From NCBI GenBank assembly GCA_904063045.1, contig CAJFCJ010000140.1, positions 27,763 to 57,222 of the forward strand: a stretch of DNA of 29,460 nt, given 5' to 3'. The notes beneath the pieces are model-generated. The model was not told the origin of the DNA and did not search any database. It saw only the letters and a program-made list of their open reading frames with translations. The translations under genes were made by a program, and so were the position numbers. Shown piece by piece: positions 9,916-20,519 of this stretch (position 1 is its first letter; each line of letters begins with the position of its first letter). The stretch is from Dimorphilus gyrociliatus (Eukaryota; Annelida; Polychaeta; Dinophilidae).

Positions 9916-10270
9916 ATTCAAAAATAGGTTACCTGTACTTTATAAAGATGAAAAGTGGAGTGTATAGGGCACATTAAATCATCAAAAAGTTTACATGTTG
10001 TAGAATTTAATGGTTGCAATTTATGTGAAAGTCAGGGAAGAGATGTTGCAAAGATGCTATCACAATCCTCAAATATGAAGACTGTTGATTTGTTAGGTAA
10101 TACTGAAATTGGAAGTGAATGGGCAAAGATTGTCAGATTTGTCAAGAACTTAAAAAATCATTTACAACTTTAAAAAGTATCAATTTTAGCAAGTGTAATT
10201 TATCTAAAGATCAAAAACAAACTATTAAGAAAATTTTACTATCCTTTTCTAATATTCTGAAAATAGAATA

Positions 10271-10688
10271 ATGAAGAATGAAAACATTCTGCTTTGGTTT
10301 TTGTTTCAACAGACTTTTTATACTGTTTCTTTTGAAATGAACTCAAATAAAAGTATACTTGGTTTCAATCTTCGAATTTTACAAATTGAAAGCCTACCTG
10401 TACAGGTATGATTGCAATAAGAGCATTTTAATGTCAATTTGGGAGGTGTTTCATCTAGATTTCAAATGTACTGAGTAGAATATTTAATAAAAACAGATCA
10501 AAAATAATAACTATATAAAAAACATTTACCCTTGAGACACTTTTGACAGAGTACTTGGTGGAATTCAATAAATTCAGTCCTCTTTGAATATTACAATTGG
10601 AAGGAAAAAAGCCATCTTTGAATTTAAGATTTCACTAAAAAACTCTTGTACACTATATATTTCAGTTTATATTTTTGTAATTCTATTT
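10271..10688. other. Intergenic, no gene recognised
   Basis: This stretch separates the plus-strand LRR pseudogene from the 3' end of the minus-strand discoidin-like gene. CCTACCTGTACAGGTATG near 10395 contains a short palindrome around TGTACA. No coding sequence was recognised. Confidence 0.3.
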
Positions 10689-12715
10689 TTATAAATTGGA
10701 GAAATGTAAATCACACAATAAATTTTCATTTAAATTAGTCAATTTTTTGAACATAATATCTTTTACAATAACTTTTCTTTCAGTATTATTAATTGGTTTA
10801 CACATAAATGATATTTTCTTGAAATTTTCAATCTGTGAGTCCATTTCACAATAAGTTTTGAAAATTTTCCTATTCTTTCTTTCTATAAAATTCTCAGAAG
10901 TTTTGAAAATATTTTCACTTGTAGAAAAGTTTTTGTTAATGAAAATCTTTGGATTTAGAAGATTTATCTTTAACTGATCATTGTTCTCGAATTTCAATTC
11001 AAAATATGATAATTTGGATTTGAGAGGAATGCAGGTATATAAGTATTCATCAAAGAAATTGTAAATTGCACAGAATTGATATTGAATAGTTTGAAGAATA
11101 AAAATTTTTCTCCCACCTGAAATGAATGAATTGTAACCGAAAAATCAAGGTATTTTAAAATTTTTAAAACATGAACCTTTGTGATTAATTTTAATGTCAT
11201 TAATCAAATTATCATAACGATTTCTAATAAGGATTCGATCTGCATGAATAAAATAATCTACTTGAATTGAAATATAATTTAATGCAGTAGCAGTTGGCTT
11301 TTTAAAGCCAAATTTTATTTGACTAGCCGTAAATTCAAACCAGTAATAATTCCATTTATTACAATCAATCAATGATTGAGAGACATTGAATTCTACTGTA
11401 GTCCTACGAGGAGCAAATATCCTTAATTGTGTATATTCATTGTTATTGTTTTTAAAATCTAGTTTTAGTACAAAATATGATATATCTTGTCTTTTAAAAC
11501 GGATAATCAAAGAGGAGCAATCCATCACATTACCCCTAACATGACCTTTTACTTGAAAACTGAATGTAGTAAAATTGCTAGATATAGACTTTGGTAAATA
11601 ATAATAGACAAAATATCTGTGTTGAATGCTATAAATCTTTTTATCAAGATCTAAATATAAAATAAAAAGGTGTCAAAACATATTTTCATAAGTATTCTGC
11701 TTACTTTTTATATAAACATCTATTGTATTTAATCCAACATTATTATTTGAATAACCTTCTAAAATCGTCAACTTAATCCAGTATTCAATATCAGCATTTC
11801 CTGTGTAATTGAAACAATGTCTTGCTCCATTATTTGAAAGATGATTTAAGTGAGTATAACCAGAGCTCCATTCAACTGAAAAAGATTTTATTTGTTGTTG
11901 AGCTTTCCACCTATCAATAATTGAAAACTGCTTCGATTAGCATATTATTAACAAAAGATATTATATGCCTTATTACGTGTTAGAAATACAAAAAAAGTCT
12001 GGTTTGGCAGGAAATGCAAATGTAACTCGTATAAATTGTCCTTGGCATGGATTATTACCACCTTCTGAACATTGCGGGATCCAAACTTTGTTTATATTTT
12101 GATTGATTGCCTCTAAACATTCACCTTGAGATGCAGTACAAGTTGCTCCTAAACTATTGAAAGCTACATTTGTGTATTGTATATACTCATCTGCTGCTTC
12201 ACCTGCAAATGATTCAGCAAATATATAACATCCATAGATACATACAATAGACTATAATTTGTTTAATGTCTTACTATCATATGCAAGTACAACTATTGAT
12301 TGAAATCCAATATTTTTCATCCCATTGGTTTGTTCGCTAGGTCGAATTGTTAAAGTGGAAGTGCCTCTTCCAATATTGTCCAACATCAAGATGCACGTTT
12401 CATATGGATATAAATAAACTCTAATCTCATCAATTACAAAATTAATCGTTACTGTTGAAAGCTTTTTAGAGTTTTCACTGTTTCGCTGGTTCAGACATAT
12501 CTCCATAATATCGTAACCCTTTCTAAAATTAACTTTAATCCACTGATTCAAACAATTATCAACAGTACATTGAGATGCCCAATTAAGGTCATTTTGCCAT
12601 CTTGGTTCCAAAGCATTTTCACATATATATGTAAAATGAAAAGATTTTGAAAAGTGTGATGATACAGAGCAAGTTGCTGCGTGTCTAATATTAGCGATAT
12701 TTATAAGTTTTCCAT
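10689..12715 (-). CDS. Multi-domain extracellular protein with two galactose-binding-like modules
   Basis: Minus-strand exons 12715-12275, 12202-11977, 11910-11705, 11650-11177 and 11116-10689 keep phase and end at a TAA (10691-10689). The upstream exon, which should supply a signal peptide, was not found; the first listed exon enters in phase 1. Two modules of about 150 to 165 residues repeat the same landmarks. Module 1 has HAATCSVSS, NWASQC and CLNQWIKVNF, ending NIGFQSIVVLAYD. Module 2 has LGATCTASQ, VWIPQC and CQGQFIRVTF, ending NVGLNTIDVYIK. The Q-[WF]-I-x-V-x-F strand and paired cysteines fit the discoidin/F5-8C galactose-binding-like fold. A third region (FSFQVKG, YYWFEFTASQIKFGF, IKINHKG) resembles the farnesoic-acid-O-methyltransferase-like extracellular domain. 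The last ~140 residues are Lys/Asn-rich and unassigned. An adhesion or recognition role is inferred. Confidence 0.7.
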
Positions 12716-13613
12716 CTGTAAATGATAAATTATAGTCTCGATATAAAATCTCTGACAGGGTTGTTATTATATCGGAAAAAGTGAATTATTTAATTAACAG
12801 GATTCGCTTAATTGTTTTTTTTATGTTTAGAACGGAGAATAAGATATTTATGCAACTGAGTTTAGAGGTAAAACTCATTAAAAAAATGTTTTTTATTAGA
12901 GAAAGAGTAAGAAAAATATAACTAAATACCTATAAACCGTGATGTTTTAACTTTCAATATATACATCTGAAAATGCATCATAATGCAAAAGGTAAATGAG
13001 AATTTTAACATTCTTAGCATATGACTTGCTTGTCCAAAATGATATATTTATTAATATAATACAATTTCCCTTTGCGCTCATTGATATGTTGACAAAGAAA
13101 TGTTTAAAATTCTCATAAAGAACAGTATGCTTTATCAATTATTTATTTCTTCCACATGTCAAAAATTTACAAGGATATATCTGTTTTTAAGTGATTTTTA
13201 AAAATTTAAAGAGTGTATTCACTTTTTACTTCTGAACTAGATAAATGAAAATATTCTGTAAACTAAATGGTTGGCATGTTTTGCCCTACACTTATCGACA
13301 TTTTAGTAAATTCTACTAGAGATCTTCTTCTGACATTTTATAACTACGTGAAATATTAATAATCATGTTAAGGTAAAGAAAAATGCGGTATTAAGATCAA
13401 ATATTAATCTTAGATTTAGAATATTCATTGCAGTCCGCTAATAAAAATAAAAATTGGTCATATCAATAGATTTGTATTTGTGTGTACCGGGAATAATTCA
13501 TTGATAAGTTGTTAATGAATAATAGGCCTTTTATCTTTTTTTTATTATGGCAACTAGTAGACAAGTCAGAGTGTTCCCTGAAGCTAAACTTTAATGTTAC
13601 CTTAGGGCTAAAA
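12716..13613. other. Upstream region of the minus-strand discoidin-like gene
   Basis: The missing first exon is expected here on the minus strand. One candidate ATG at about 12880, reading MSFTSKL to a GTTGCA donor, has the right phase but is too short and not hydrophobic enough to be a signal peptide, so it is not called. The 63-codon frame at 12947-13138 is unsupported. Confidence 0.35.
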
Positions 13614-13820
13614 GGATTCGACAGAAAACATCCACAAATGAGTGCTTTTACCCTAACCCTAACCTAGCCCTTGACTGTACCTAACCTTTTCCATTACCAC
13701 TAACCCTTAGAGGAGGCCTTCCTAAGTACAAATCAGTTGCTCTCGTCGTCTTCCTAACCATTTCTCAATCCAAAATCTAGTCTTCAAATTTCTTATTTGT
13801 GGACGTTTTCTGTCGACCCC
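13614..13820 (-). mobile_element. 207-bp MITE copy 3, inverted orientation
   Basis: Ends read GGATTCGACAGAAAACATCC and, complemented, GGGGTCGACAGAAAACGTCC. The internal telomere-like tract appears as CCCTAACCCTAACCTAG because this copy is reversed. Length is again exactly 207 bp. Unlike the other three copies, no clean 9-bp flanking duplication is visible (GGGCTAAAA on the left, AAATTTGCT on the right), so flank decay or rearrangement is likely. Confidence 0.9.
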
Positions 13821-14949
13821 AAATTTGCTAACTCTTAGAATTAAAGTTCAAAAAAGTTTAAACAGAAACTTTACAGGTTATCTCCAAAACAACAAAAAGA
13901 ATATAGTGTGCAATGAATGGATTACTGGAAAATGGCCTTATTGGTACAAATAAAAGTCAATGGATAAAGAAAGAAGAAATATTAAGAATGTACGTAGGCT
14001 ACAGAAAACTAAGAACTTATATTCATAGAAAAATTGTTACCCAAATCCACACCAAAAAGACTTTTGGAAAAATTAGAAGAGCAAATCTCCATATTGAGAT
14101 AAAGTCTCCAGCTTTTTAAAATCAATTTTTCAGTAATATGTGAGAGACAATTATTATCCTTTCTGTTTAATTAACATCAAATCTTGTTTCAAAAGGATTA
14201 ATGTTCTTTTTAAAGAGCAAACATTGTAAGGCATGGTTGAATGTGTTCACGGTCTAGACAACGCTTAAAAACTAATTTCATAATGTCGTTTACCTTTATT
14301 CCTGTTTTGGACTATATATCCCCTGGACACTTGGTATTGTGTGCAACCTTGATCTCTGACTAGAAATATATCTATCATATCAGTGGATAACACGAATATG
14401 CGGACACTGTAAATTCTGATAGGCCAGCTTTTAATTAACAGTTAAAATTGTTTGTTTGCTACAAACTAGTATTTTTTGTCTAAATTTATATAGAAAAAGA
14501 GTTAAATTGACATAATATTGAAACATTTTTAAGAAAATGATAATATTCTTTGAATGTTTTTTTTTCAACTTATTTCCTGTTTTAAGTTAAGTTAATTAGT
14601 TATTGAATATTAAAAATTACTGTATATAATTTATATTGTATTTATTTAATTAAGGTGTGGAATAAAGATTTTAGGGATCTTGTAATAAAAAAATATAGAG
14701 AAATAGGGAAAAAGAATTTAATGAAACTTGAGGTGTTCCAATATTCCTGTTTTTTACTTTTTATAGAAAGAGTTGGTTAATATATACATTTTATGTTCAG
14801 TTGCAAGTTTAGAGCCAAATCCATAATTATTTTAGAGTAATAAAATTGGGAAGTGGAACGCTTTTTCTTTCATAATTTGCTGAATATTCAGTTGTAGCAA
14901 ACAAATATACGAATCTATTTTATATCTAAATCCCAACCATGCTGTTTCT
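13821..14949. other. Intergenic, AT-rich, no gene recognised
   Basis: A 68-codon basic frame at 13913-14119 (plus) has no recognisable domain, no splice partners and no signal peptide. The rest is dominated by A/T runs, with several AATAAA-like motifs. Confidence 0.35.
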
Positions 14950-15810
14950 TTTCCACCATTACAACCAATAAACATTAGCTGAATCAAAATCTTGTTCGAT
15001 AATAAGACTAAAAAGGCTATTTAAAGAAAATAATTCAGTTTTTGTTAATGCATTCCATCCACTAGGACCATTTGTTCTAGTTAATCTTATAGATCTTTCA
15101 GTTTTTGTCCAGGTCATTGATATCCCTGATGAACTTGCTGTTGTTACAATTAATAATTTGAAATATAGACCTTGATCTCCTATATTCATGGCATTGTTGT
15201 ATCACCATATATGGGTTCACAATAAATCGATGCTGACCACTCGAACCAACTACCTGCAGTTGGACAGTTTGCTTCCTCTGCCAGTAAGCACAAACTGATG
15301 GAACACTGTCTTGAGTTTATTTTTGGTCCATAAAAGTAACCAGGCGGACAAGTTTAAGGTCAACCAACCCTGCTTTGGCAATGATAGTAAATTCGACAAT
15401 CAAAAAGACTGGTAACTGATATTTTTATCGGGAGCGCATTCACCAGTTTGTGAAAAACGTGATGTGTTATATTTATTAATATCTGAATTGCACTGTTTAT
15501 ACAAATTTATAGAGCTTCTATTAGTATAATGAGAACAATTCAGCGAATGCCAGTTCGACACAGGTATTCAATGTAGAGTCAGTAATAGCAACTTAAAGAA
15601 GAGTCCAGCTTAACAGCGTTGTTTATAGGAAGTTCCAATAATACAATGATAACATATATATCACACAATCAATCTAGCGTCTGTGTATGTTGCATCAATC
15701 GGTTTAGAAGCATCATTAGTTGGATAAATGAAGCAAGAATATACAAAAATCAAGTAGGCATCTGTAGTAAATGAGATGAAAAATTTGATATAAATCGGAC
15801 TAAAATAAAG
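14950..15810 (-). pseudogene. Decayed cysteine-rich secreted-protein gene
   Basis: Read on the minus strand, shifting among frames gives a coherent cysteine-rich protein. It starts with a hydrophobic stretch near 15800 (DAYLIFVYSCFIYPT), then IDATYTDARLIV, SNWHSLNCSHYTNRSS, NLYKQCNSD and SQTGECAPD. A block like a peritrophin-A (CBM14) chitin-binding domain follows (FDCRIYYHCQ, TCPPGYFYGPKI, QCS). The tail is ANCPTAGSWFEWSAS, CEPIYGD, then the frame 15189-14959 (NIGDQGLYFKLLIV). Reading through needs at least two frameshifts (near 15415 and 15190) and crosses TGA and TAA codons where Trp and Gln are plausible. The CBM14 resemblance rests on cysteine spacing and is tentative. Confidence 0.5.
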
Positions 15811-16457
15811 TGTAAATTCGTTAGCATAAAAAAAATGTATCGAATCCTATTGATATGACAGAGCCTGATTAGATATTTGATAATTTATAGTATAGACACT
15901 CTAAATATCAAGATTAGACTATATTATAGTATTTGAAACGTATCACCATTATTTGTTTAACAAGAAAGCGTCCTAGATTTTCATCTCTTATTATGAAAAT
16001 ACATTAAGATTGTTTTTTGTTTAACAAATGGAATCTGTATTAAATAAATGAGTTTTAATCTCTTAGATTAGACGAAATAATGAGATAGTTGAAATATTTG
16101 TAACAAAAATAGATAATTCTAGGTGTCTACATTCTATTTCCTAAGGAATTTTTGAGTTCTATCATTCAAATGTTCTAAATATTAGTAAATCACTACTGCA
16201 TGCTTAGGCATGCATGAAACGAAAAAGTAAAGTATCAAAAGTATTTTATTGCTCAATTATCATTTGAAAAAGTGCCATCTAGTATTGAAGAAAAATGCTT
16301 TGAGTATTATACAATGTATCTCTAAAACACAGAAGGAAAAACTACCAGCGATTAATAACTGATCTAATTAATCTTTACCAAGTCTCGAAATACTGCCACC
16401 CTTCAAGCAAGTTATGTTTTCAAATTTCAAATTTATTAATTCACCGGTAATAAACTG
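15811..16457. other. Intergenic, no gene recognised
   Basis: AT-rich sequence with a short perfect palindrome-like motif TGCATGCTTAGGCATGCA near 16197. Nothing coding was recognised. Confidence 0.3.
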
Positions 16458-16664
16458 GGGGCCCACAGAAAACATCCCCAAATGAGATTTTTCAAAGCAA
16501 CATTTCAGATTGAAAAATGGTTAGGAGGAGTAAAGTAGCTTTTGATTTATAGTTAGCGGGGTTCCACCTAAGGGTTAGGAGCAATCAAAAAGGTAAAGGA
16601 GAGACAAAGGCTAGGTTAGGATTAGGATTAAACAGTGCATTTGGGGACGTTTTCTGTCATATCC
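16458..16664 (+). mobile_element. 207-bp MITE copy 4
   Basis: Left end GGGGCCCACAGAAAACATCC, right end complement GGATATGACAGAAAACGTCC. A perfect 9-bp target duplication AATAAACTG lies at 16449-16457 and 16665-16673. The telomere-like tract is mutated here to TAGGATTAGGATTAAAC, so this copy is older or diverging. Orientation is as in copies 1 and 2. Confidence 0.93.
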
Positions 16665-16673
16665 AATAAACTG

Positions 16674-18021
16674 TGTTTTTGTCGTACTGGCAAATTAGTC
16701 AGCCACATTTGTAAAGTACTTAGAGGGTATATTGAAGCTGATTCTTAGTATCCACCTACATGCCAAACATAGCAAGAATGTATGGCTTATTCTAGAGATC
16801 TACACATTAGTAAACATCCTAATGTACAAATGTTCAAATAAGATGATGAATTGTCAGCAGAAGACATAATTATTAGAACTATTCAACAAAGATAAGCATT
16901 CCTTTGTGAATCAGAATGTGTAGAAAGCTGTAGCTATTCATAGTCTGCGTAGTAGCAGTGTGGCAGTGTACCATACACAATTTAGTAATATTTCTTATGG
17001 AATTTGTACTTCAAATCTGTTCAATACACTTTGAATAAAACAACGCATGCTATGTTGTGTGTCAGTGTGAGTCAACGAAAATGAAAGTAAAAGAGGAAAG
17101 AGTAAGAGTATTACAAAAAGGAATATGTTTTCCGAAGCTCAGAATTCGAGTAGAGCTCTTTAGTGAATATACATTGTGTAGAGAAACCTAACGAAAAAGA
17201 ACATTGTTCTACTTGAACGATAATTCTGATATTAGTGAGTTTCGTTTAAAAAATTTTGATTTTTATTATTCAATAATTAATAAGTGACACAAACAGGATA
17301 TAGACAGTATAAAAGGAACAAATGTAAAAAAATAGTATGAGTGAGAAACATTGGAAGCTATAATAAAATTAAAACAATACGAAGCAATATATTCTAAGGC
17401 TCATAATTCGAATAGATATTTTATCTTGCAAATGCATCACTAAGTTTCTGACAAAACTCTAATTTTAAATCAATCGTTTATTGTTCTTTCACTCCTTGTT
17501 GGAAGATTTTCTGTCTGTTGCTCCAGATCTACAGATCAGAGTTTGAGAGTCATTATTTTAATACCTCCCCAAATCATAACTTTACAACATTGAGTTTGAA
17601 GATTTTTCTAATGTTTCCTGGCTTGATTTCCTTCTCCTTTCTACATCTGACTTTTTTGTTTGGCTATAAATTAAATATCAGTTTGAAACGATATAGCTAA
17701 GTAGACTATTCTTCTTTGCAAGAGATTTTTGGCAAAAGAGATTTCTCTTTTTTCAATTCCTTTGTTTAGTCAATGATTTCAACTTGATAGACTATTCTTG
17801 AATAGAATTTTCTCTACAGAAGATAGACTTAGATTGCTTGCTATGCTCTATTCAGTTTTGTCTAGTTCATTCAAAACATTTTACATAATTTAATAAAGAT
17901 ATAAAAAAACATGATGGGAACATCAAACAACTTTTATGTTTTTATCAGATAAGATTCCAAAAATAAATTAACCATGAATATGCAAAAACTTTTTCTCGCT
18001 GAATTGTTATTAGAAAAAAGT
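16674..18021. other. Intergenic, low-copy repeat motifs only
   Basis: No gene seen on either strand. The motif GCTCAGAATTCGA at 17137-17149 recurs as GCTCATAATTCGA at 17399-17411, about 260 bp apart, each followed by a similar TAGA-containing stretch. A weaker relative (GCTCAGATTTC) is near 20371. These may be remnants of an unidentified repeat. Confidence 0.3.
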
Positions 18022-19090
18022 CTAACATTTTACAACATTGGTAAAAACCTTTTGTAACGTTTTAGCTGTTGTCTTCAAAATAATTAACAAATCTAGTAGA
18101 CTGTTTGGCTTTTCTTTAATTAACGATTGCATTTTTACCCAACTCTTTGCTCTGTTTAGACTTTCCAATTGAGCTTTCAGTAATCTAGCTCTCGTCGATT
18201 TTTTAAATAGTCTATAGCTCCTAGAACGAATGATGTGGTATACATTATGGAGTATATCTAAGGCATATTCATATTTTTTTACCTGTTAGAATAAAGGGGA
18301 GAATGGAAAATTATTAAATTTATGGCTATTAAAAAATACCTACAATATCAATCTCCAATTTTAGTGTATTTAATCTACTGCTAAGCTTTCCCTCGAAAGT
18401 ATTGATTTGTTTAGAGTAATTTAATGAAATTTTCATCTTTCGAAGTGATTTTTCTAGTTGACGGCTAACTGACAAAATTTTATTATCGTGATGCAATTTT
18501 AATGCAAATGCATGTTTAAAAATTCTTTTAAAATCTTTTTCTAAATCAATTTCTTTCAATTGCTGATGATTAGCATATTTTTCTTTTAAAGCATTGCAAT
18601 TGTCCACAATTTGCTCTCTTTTTACTCTTATCTTACAGGCGCAATTCAAAAGTTTTGAATATTCCCAATAGATGTGTAAAAGGCTTTTAGTCTTGCTGGA
18701 TAAAGACTTTGATTGTGGTTTAGTACATACCAAATAGAAATATTTCTCTAAAGTTTCGCTGATATATTGTGAAATCTGTCAAATTTCCTAAAATTAGACT
18801 ACTTGAAGTTGAGTATATTGAGATACGAACGTAAATCTGTTCATAACCATGATCATCCTCCAAATTGGATGTAATTCCTTTGATGTTATCGTAAAAGAAT
18901 TGACATGATAAGAAGTGTCGATGACTTGAGCAAAGAATGATTTTCTTTTCTGTTGAATAAAGAGAGGTGAAGAATGAACAAAAATATCATATTTTTAAAA
19001 ACAAATTGATTAACTTTGCAAAAAGTTCAAAGTTGTTAAAGAACGTAAAAGAAATACAAAAAGAATAAATATTATCCTATCTGTAGCCAT
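18022..19090 (-). CDS. Secreted lysine-rich helical protein, unknown family
   Basis: A complete four-exon gene: 19090-19015, 18949-18831, 18775-18344 and 18282-18022. Phases agree at every junction and the product is 295 residues. The ATG opens a clear signal peptide (MATDRIIFILFVFLL then RSLTTLNFLQ). The mature part starts basic (KKKIILCSSHRHFLSC). It is mostly polar, lysine-rich and predicted by eye to be helical, with heptad-like stretches around SRQLEKSLRKMKISLNYSK and LLKAQLESLNRAKSWVK. There is no transmembrane segment after the signal peptide and few cysteines. I recognise no family; BAR-like or apolipoprotein-like helical bundles are possible structural analogies only. It is transcribed away from the SRCR/LDLa gene starting at 20520, leaving 1.4 kb between the two starts. 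Confidence 0.7.
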
Positions 19091-20519
19091 AGTGAGATAC
19101 TTTTGACTAGAAAACATTAATTTTCAGCTTATATTATGTGACCTTGGTTATTCTCTTTAAACAACCAACCAATTATTAATTGAGTCGTCTATTTTTGACA
19201 AGAAATTGACTCAATAATATTTCTCAATAAAACATTTTTTCAAAATATTAACCATAACATAATTAATATATACAATCTTACTCTAAATAGTTTAGCAGCA
19301 TTAGGCCTTTCCTTAGTACAAGTTGTTACTTATCTCAGACTTTGGAGATAAGTGAATAGTGGGCTAAATTGGATTTGCTATTCTATTCTAAAACAAGTTT
19401 TTGCTTTTACTTGTATCTTTCTTTTTTATTTAAAATTAAATACAAATTCGTGTCAGTGGTTTATCATTATAGTGAAAATGTATCAATTCACTCGCAGGCT
19501 TATTTATCATTACTGATTATCTAGACTGTTGCTGGCGTACGTGGTCATGGTTTTTCAATTTCCTCATGGTTTTCACAAAAAAGCCAAAAATAGCATTTCG
19601 TTATCTGAGATACAGACTGTGGTAAACATCGTATAGGTTACACAACTTTCGCTAGAATTGGTATGTCCCATAAAGAGGTCTCATGGTTAGAGATGCTAGT
19701 TATTGCTATACGGTCACAAGACTGATAGTTTAAACAATAAATTTAATTTACGATGTCCCGATATCATCCGAGGTTGAATTTTCCACTTAAAACCATAATA
19801 ATACTTGAACAATACTAAAAAATGTTCTTGAAAAACGTACATAACTTAATCAGGTTAACACTAATGAAAGATACCAAATTCAGTCAATTGCCTAGACTTT
19901 GTCACATCCTGTTACTAAAGATAAACATGAATTAGATCATTTATCACCAGCAGAGCGATGATTGAACGTTAGAAATCAACCAAACTGCATTTTGGAAGAG
20001 TTGGAAGATTCAAATCGGATAGGTAGTTTGCTAGTCTTTATACAAAATACTACAACTTTTCATTGTATCAGAGAATATGGAAAAAATTTCTACAGAGACG
20101 CTGACTAACTGCAACAGAATTAAAGAAGCAGAAGAGAATTACTCAGAACTTTAAGAACTGCGAATATTATTAGGACTATGCGAGAAAAATGTATCAATCC
20201 TAATTATTTTAAACATTTTAAGCCTATATGTTATCACTCTTTTTTTAATTATTAGACTGATCAAAATGTTCCATTATTGTGTCAATTGGAAGCCAAGTAA
20301 GAAAGATACTGTATAGCAAAGCTAGCAAACCGACAGTGTAGCATTCACATTGTATAGAGAAAAGCTATAAGGCTCAGATTTCTAACATTTAAATTTTTAA
20401 TTGCAAACCTTTAGATAGATAATTAGAAGAAGAGAAATGCTGAATGTTAAAAGGCTGAGTATCAAAGAAAGTTCATTAGAAAGAAAAGCAGATTATCATC
20501 TAAAAAATACAGCAAAATA
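19091..20519. other. Divergent intergenic region
   Basis: Lies between two head-to-head genes and should contain both promoters. Around 19860-20200 a degenerate coding-like texture with many stops is present and could be an old transposase, but no motif can be named. No TATA box could be assigned with confidence against the AT-rich background. Confidence 0.3.

Larger units (their letters stand above)
8908..9940 (+). mobile_element. Tc1/mariner remnant with 203-bp inverted repeats
   Basis: Left terminal repeat 8908-9110 and right terminal repeat 9522-9940 are inverted copies. The right one measures 203 bp after removing a nested MITE (207 bp) and its 9-bp duplication, exactly matching the left. 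Ends read CAGTACAGGTAACC and, on the right strand, AAGTACAGGTAACC, next to TA dinucleotides at 8906-8907 and 9941-9942, as expected for Tc1/mariner TA targeting. The internal 411 bp keeps only the transposase N-terminus. Without the MITE the element is 817 bp, so it is an internally deleted, non-autonomous copy. Confidence 0.9.
8330..10270 (+). pseudogene. Leucine-rich-repeat gene, broken by stops, frameshifts and a Tc1 insertion
   Basis: Plus-strand LRRs of ribonuclease-inhibitor/NLR flavour occur on both sides of a transposon. The left part runs from about 8476 to 8907 (LREISLESCNIS, LQVIDLSRNTEIGNG, LKSINFHLCNLS), the right part from about 9943 to 10270 (SLHVVEFNGCNLCES, MKTVDLLGNTEIGSEW). 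The TGA at 8757-8759 stands where the right-hand repeat has Trp (TEIGSEWAKI), so it is a TGG-to-TGA nonsense change. Near 10135 the frame must shift by one base to continue as LKSINFSKCNLSKDQ. A further one-base shift is needed just after the transposon, and a TGA interrupts upstream LRR-like sequence at about 8372. Intact members would act in protein-protein recognition; this copy is dead. Confidence 0.75.

Noticed and set aside
12947-13138. Signal-peptide exon for the minus-strand discoidin-like gene
   Set aside because: The frame has no typical signal-peptide profile and its phase could not be matched to the exon starting at 12715.
13913-14119. 68-codon basic frame
   Set aside because: No recognisable domain, no splice partners, and its length is expected by chance in this window.
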